Shown here piece after piece: positions 61,225-64,000 of a stretch of 64,000 bases of DNA. The stretch is from Basidiobolus meristosporus CBS 931.73. Lineage: Eukaryota; Basidiobolomycota; Basidiobolomycetes; Basidiobolales; Basidiobolaceae. Under the pieces are notes generated by a model, which was not told the DNA's origin, searched no databases, and saw nothing but the letters and a program-made list of their open reading frames with translations. The stretch is taken from positions 17,850 to 81,849 of the forward strand of contig MCFE01000396.1 of the NCBI GenBank assembly GCA_002104905.1. The letters are read 5' to 3'. Within the stretch, counting starts at the first letter, position 1. Each line of letters opens with the position of its first letter. The translations under genes and the position numbers were made by a program.

Positions 61225-63716
61225 AGCCCTAGTGTCCAGAACTGAATATTTGACATCAAATTATGTGTATGGAAGGCTCCTGGATGAAGAATTAAGAAAA
61301 TCAAACACCAACAGGAAGGAAGAAGAAAATGCTTTAATAAGCAATGATAACTACCAAAGAAGGTACCCAAGACCTTTCAGAGGCAATAGCAACCTGTTTT
61401 GTAATTACTGTAAAAGGAAAGGACACACATTAAACCAGTGCTTCAAAAAGAGAGATAGTCAGCAGAAAAAGCCTGAACATGGAAATGCTGCAACAGCTGA
61501 AGATAGACTTTTCATATCTGCACTAAATATGACCAGAAATAAGGATTCTCAGATGTGTTATATTGACTCTGGAGCATCTCAACACTTTACACACCAAAAA
61601 GAGCTTTTTACTCAATATCAAGAAATTCCAATTAAGAAGGTTTTCATGGGTGGCATTAGAACACTTGATGCAGTGGGAGAAGGAACTATCCAAGTAAACC
61701 TTAGAAGCAGTGAAGGAAGCCATACACTTACCTCTAAAGAAGTACTCTATGTACCAGAAATAGCCAAGAACCTACTATCTTAAGCAAGGCCACAGCAGAA
61801 GGACTCAGTTTCAGCTTTGACAATTCTGGATGCAAGATCACTGATCAAAATGGTGCCCATATTGCTATTGGTATCAGAGATTCAGAATCTATACAAGTTG
61901 GCTAATATTCCATCATATCTGGAAGCCAATATAAGTAACTCAAATGAAGAAACACCAATGCTTTGGCACAGGATATTTGGGCACATCAATTTTGATTATT
62001 TGCGCAAAATGATCAAAGATCTAGCTAATCTCTGGAGTAAAAATGATCCCGCAGCTAATTTGGAGCACTGTGAAGCTTGCATATATGGGATACAAGCCAG
62101 ATAACTGTTCAAGAGCTCTGGGTTGATCAAAACTAAGAAAAAGTTAGATCTAGTTCACTCAGATCTGTGTGGACCTATGCAAATTTATCCTTAGGTGGGA
62201 TGAAGTATTTAATCACTTTTATTGCTGATTATACAAGATACACATGGGTCTACTTCATGAAGAGAAAGGAAGAAGCTCTGTCTAAGTTCAGGGAGCTTAA
62301 AGCCATGGTGGAGAGAGAAACTAGTGAAAAAATCAAGAAATTATGCTCTGACAATGGTGGAGAATATACCTCAAAACATCTTCATTCACTTCTGCAAAAT
62401 TCATGGGGTAAAGCAAGAGACTACTGTACCATACTCCCCACAGCAAAATGGAGTAGCAGAATGTGCTAACAGATCAATAATTGATATGGTAAGATCTATG
62501 GTCCATGATCAAAAATTATCTTATGACTTTTAGGCGGAATCAGTTGCCACTGCTGTATATCTTAAAAATAGGAGTTATAGCAGAATACTTTGTGATTCTA
62601 TTCCATTTGAAGCATGGTATAGATACAGATCAAGTGCAGATCATCTAAGAATATTTCGGTGTACAGCATATGCCAAGAAACTGCCAGGAAATCAGTCAAA
62701 ACTTGAGCCAAAAAGTGTAAAATGCATACTTTTGGGTTACTGCAATGAGAGTAAAGCATACAGACTCTACAATACCAAAGCAAAGAAGCTAATCAAGTCC
62801 AAGGGATGTGTTATTTGATGAAAATTCAAAATTTTTGCAAAAAATGACATCAGATGATGACAAAAATCTGATCCCAAGTCCATCAATTATCAGAATTGAA
62901 TCAGAGCAAAACAATGAAAACTTTTTCACTCCAGAGGACTCTACAACCATGGTTCAGCCAGAATCAGTGCCCAGGAATATCCCAGAAGTGATCATTCCAG
63001 TATCAAATGCCCGGAGATCCAATCGGACAAGAAATAGCCCAAATTACTATATCAATGAGGGTACAAACTTAGCCTATGCCTATTCAGTCCATAGTGATGA
63101 GCCCCAGACTGCTAAAAGAGGCCCTAAATAGCCCTCAGACAAAGTTTTGGAGATCTGCAATGACTGAGGAATATCAGGCACCAATGGAAAATCAAACTTG
63201 AGACTTGGTCAAATTACCAATCAACTGAAAATCAATTGGATGCAGATGGATTTTCAAGACAAAATGTAAGGCTGATGGTACAATTGAAAGATACAAAGCA
63301 AGACTTGTAGCCAAAGGATACTATCAAACAAAAGGCTTGACTATACTGAGACCTTTGCACCGGTAGCCAAGTTTAATTCCATCAGATTAATATTGGCTAT
63401 TGCAGCCAAATATAAGTTTTTTATTCATCAAATGGATGTAAAAGCTGCATTTTTGAATGGAGAACTTGATGAGGACATGTACATGGACCAGCATTGATGG
63501 GTTTGATGACCAAGATAACCCCCATTTGATCTGCAAGCTTAAAAAGTCACTATATGGTCTCAAACAATCACGTAGAGTCTAGAATTGCAAGATAGATTCT
63601 TATTTGGAATCTTTGAGTTTCAAAAGGAGTAATGCTGACTATAGTATATACTATATGCCAGATAGAGCAAATCCAGTTATATTAGCTCTATATGTGGATG
63701 ATCTTATTATAGCCAC
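61225..63716 (+). pseudogene. Older copia element, gag end to reverse transcriptase
   Basis: Shows the zinc knuckle CNYCKRKGHTLNQC, protease IDSGAS, integrase blocks (HRIFGHINFDYL, SDNGGEY, NGVAECANRS) and RT to YVDDLIIA. Frame breaks are frequent (for example near 61783, 62104, 62180, 62390, 62530, 63110, 63200, 63340, 63497). Confidence 0.88.
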
Positions 63717-64000
63717 TGTAGTGGGGTGACAGTGACACCCACGTGACAGATGTGCTCATTCCCTTATTTTCTACTTCCCTTTATCTCTACTACACTTATT
63801 TTAGTTTTATCCCATTTGTCTTACCTGATCAGTACTATCCCATAAGCCGGTTGACTATCATACCTGCTTACCTTATTGCATAAGTTACCCCTCACTTTAT
63901 GTAAGATTACTAGCTATAAGTGCTTCTATATTAGGCAAGTACCCACGCCAGTACCATGACACATGGTCACCCCGTATCACCATCCCTACCATTTCCATAC
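63717..64000. mobile_element. Possible start of another LTR or inserted element
   Basis: Copia homology stops abruptly within RT. The new sequence begins TGTAGTGGGGTGACAGTGAC, has a TG start like an LTR, pyrimidine-rich stretches and no open frame. It continues beyond the window, so identity and end are unknown. Confidence 0.45.

Larger units (their letters stand above)
55675..63716 (+). mobile_element. Older Ty1/copia retrotransposon, interrupted and 3'-truncated
   Basis: 5' LTR 55675-56007, primer-binding site AGTTATAAGCCCC (56008-56020), then the start of gag to 56537. Here a second element (56538-61219) is inserted with duplication of GTATC. The reading continues at 61220-63716 through the gag zinc knuckle, protease, integrase and half of the reverse transcriptase, ending shortly after YVDDLIIA. 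It has many stops and frameshifts, no RNase H end and no 3' LTR; unrelated sequence begins at about 63717. Confidence 0.9.

Overview
The window is nuclear DNA of a fungus. Genes are densely packed on both strands and most are cut by introns of about 50-90 nt with GT-AG ends and CTAAC/CTGAC-like branch sites. The gene set includes the fungal polarity protein Rax2, a Pst2/WrbA quinone reductase, yeast-type COX6, URB1, an Age2-like ArfGAP and a small Tom6-like protein. Three proteins that yeasts lack also occur: Gemin5, NELF-C/D and a group-I-like truncated haemoglobin. This mix points to an early-diverging (zygomycete-grade) lineage rather than an ascomycete yeast, but I cannot name the species.

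Left part (1-25 kb): the 3' end of a methylenetetrahydrofolate reductase gene (+), a hAT-transposase-derived gene whose second catalytic Asp is replaced (-), three ribosomal-protein genes on the minus strand (P2, a mitochondrial mL61-like protein, uS19), a Rax2 gene that appears to be spliced to a C-terminal SH3 domain (-), a 17-exon Gemin5 gene (-), a gene encoding only the C-terminal domain of XMAP215/Alp14/Stu2 (+), a truncated haemoglobin (-), and an Age2-type ArfGAP flanked by an inverted pair of WrbA copies (one intact, one a fragment). COX6 follows.

Middle part (25-44 kb): a 28-exon mitochondrial isoleucyl-tRNA synthetase with two GC-AG introns, RAD23 (-) divergent from a DUF4112 membrane protein (+), a SCYL1/Cex1 pseudokinase (-) divergent from a 57-residue Tom6-like gene (+), and the 2,117-residue ribosome-biogenesis factor URB1, which has a single intron. 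A 156-residue protein of unknown function follows.

Right part (45-54 kb): an alpha-arrestin (+), a WDR48/UAF1 homologue (-) with one apparent base missing, NELF-C/D (-) and a candidate small secreted protein (+).

From about 54.2 kb to the end the DNA is AT-rich and occupied by Ty1/copia retrotransposons. An older degenerate element (5' LTR at 55675) is split by a second complete but inactivated element (56538-61219) bounded by a 5-bp target duplication, and is itself cut off at 63716 by foreign sequence that may be another LTR. The primer-binding sites match the anticodon arm of initiator tRNA-Met, which implies half-tRNA priming.

There is no operon logic. Links between neighbours are limited to divergent promoters: RAD23/DUF4112, SCYL1/Tom6-like, Gemin5/XMAP215-C and NELF-C/D/secreted peptide. 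All exon joins are manual calls from splice motifs, reading phase and protein-family similarity; none has transcript support.
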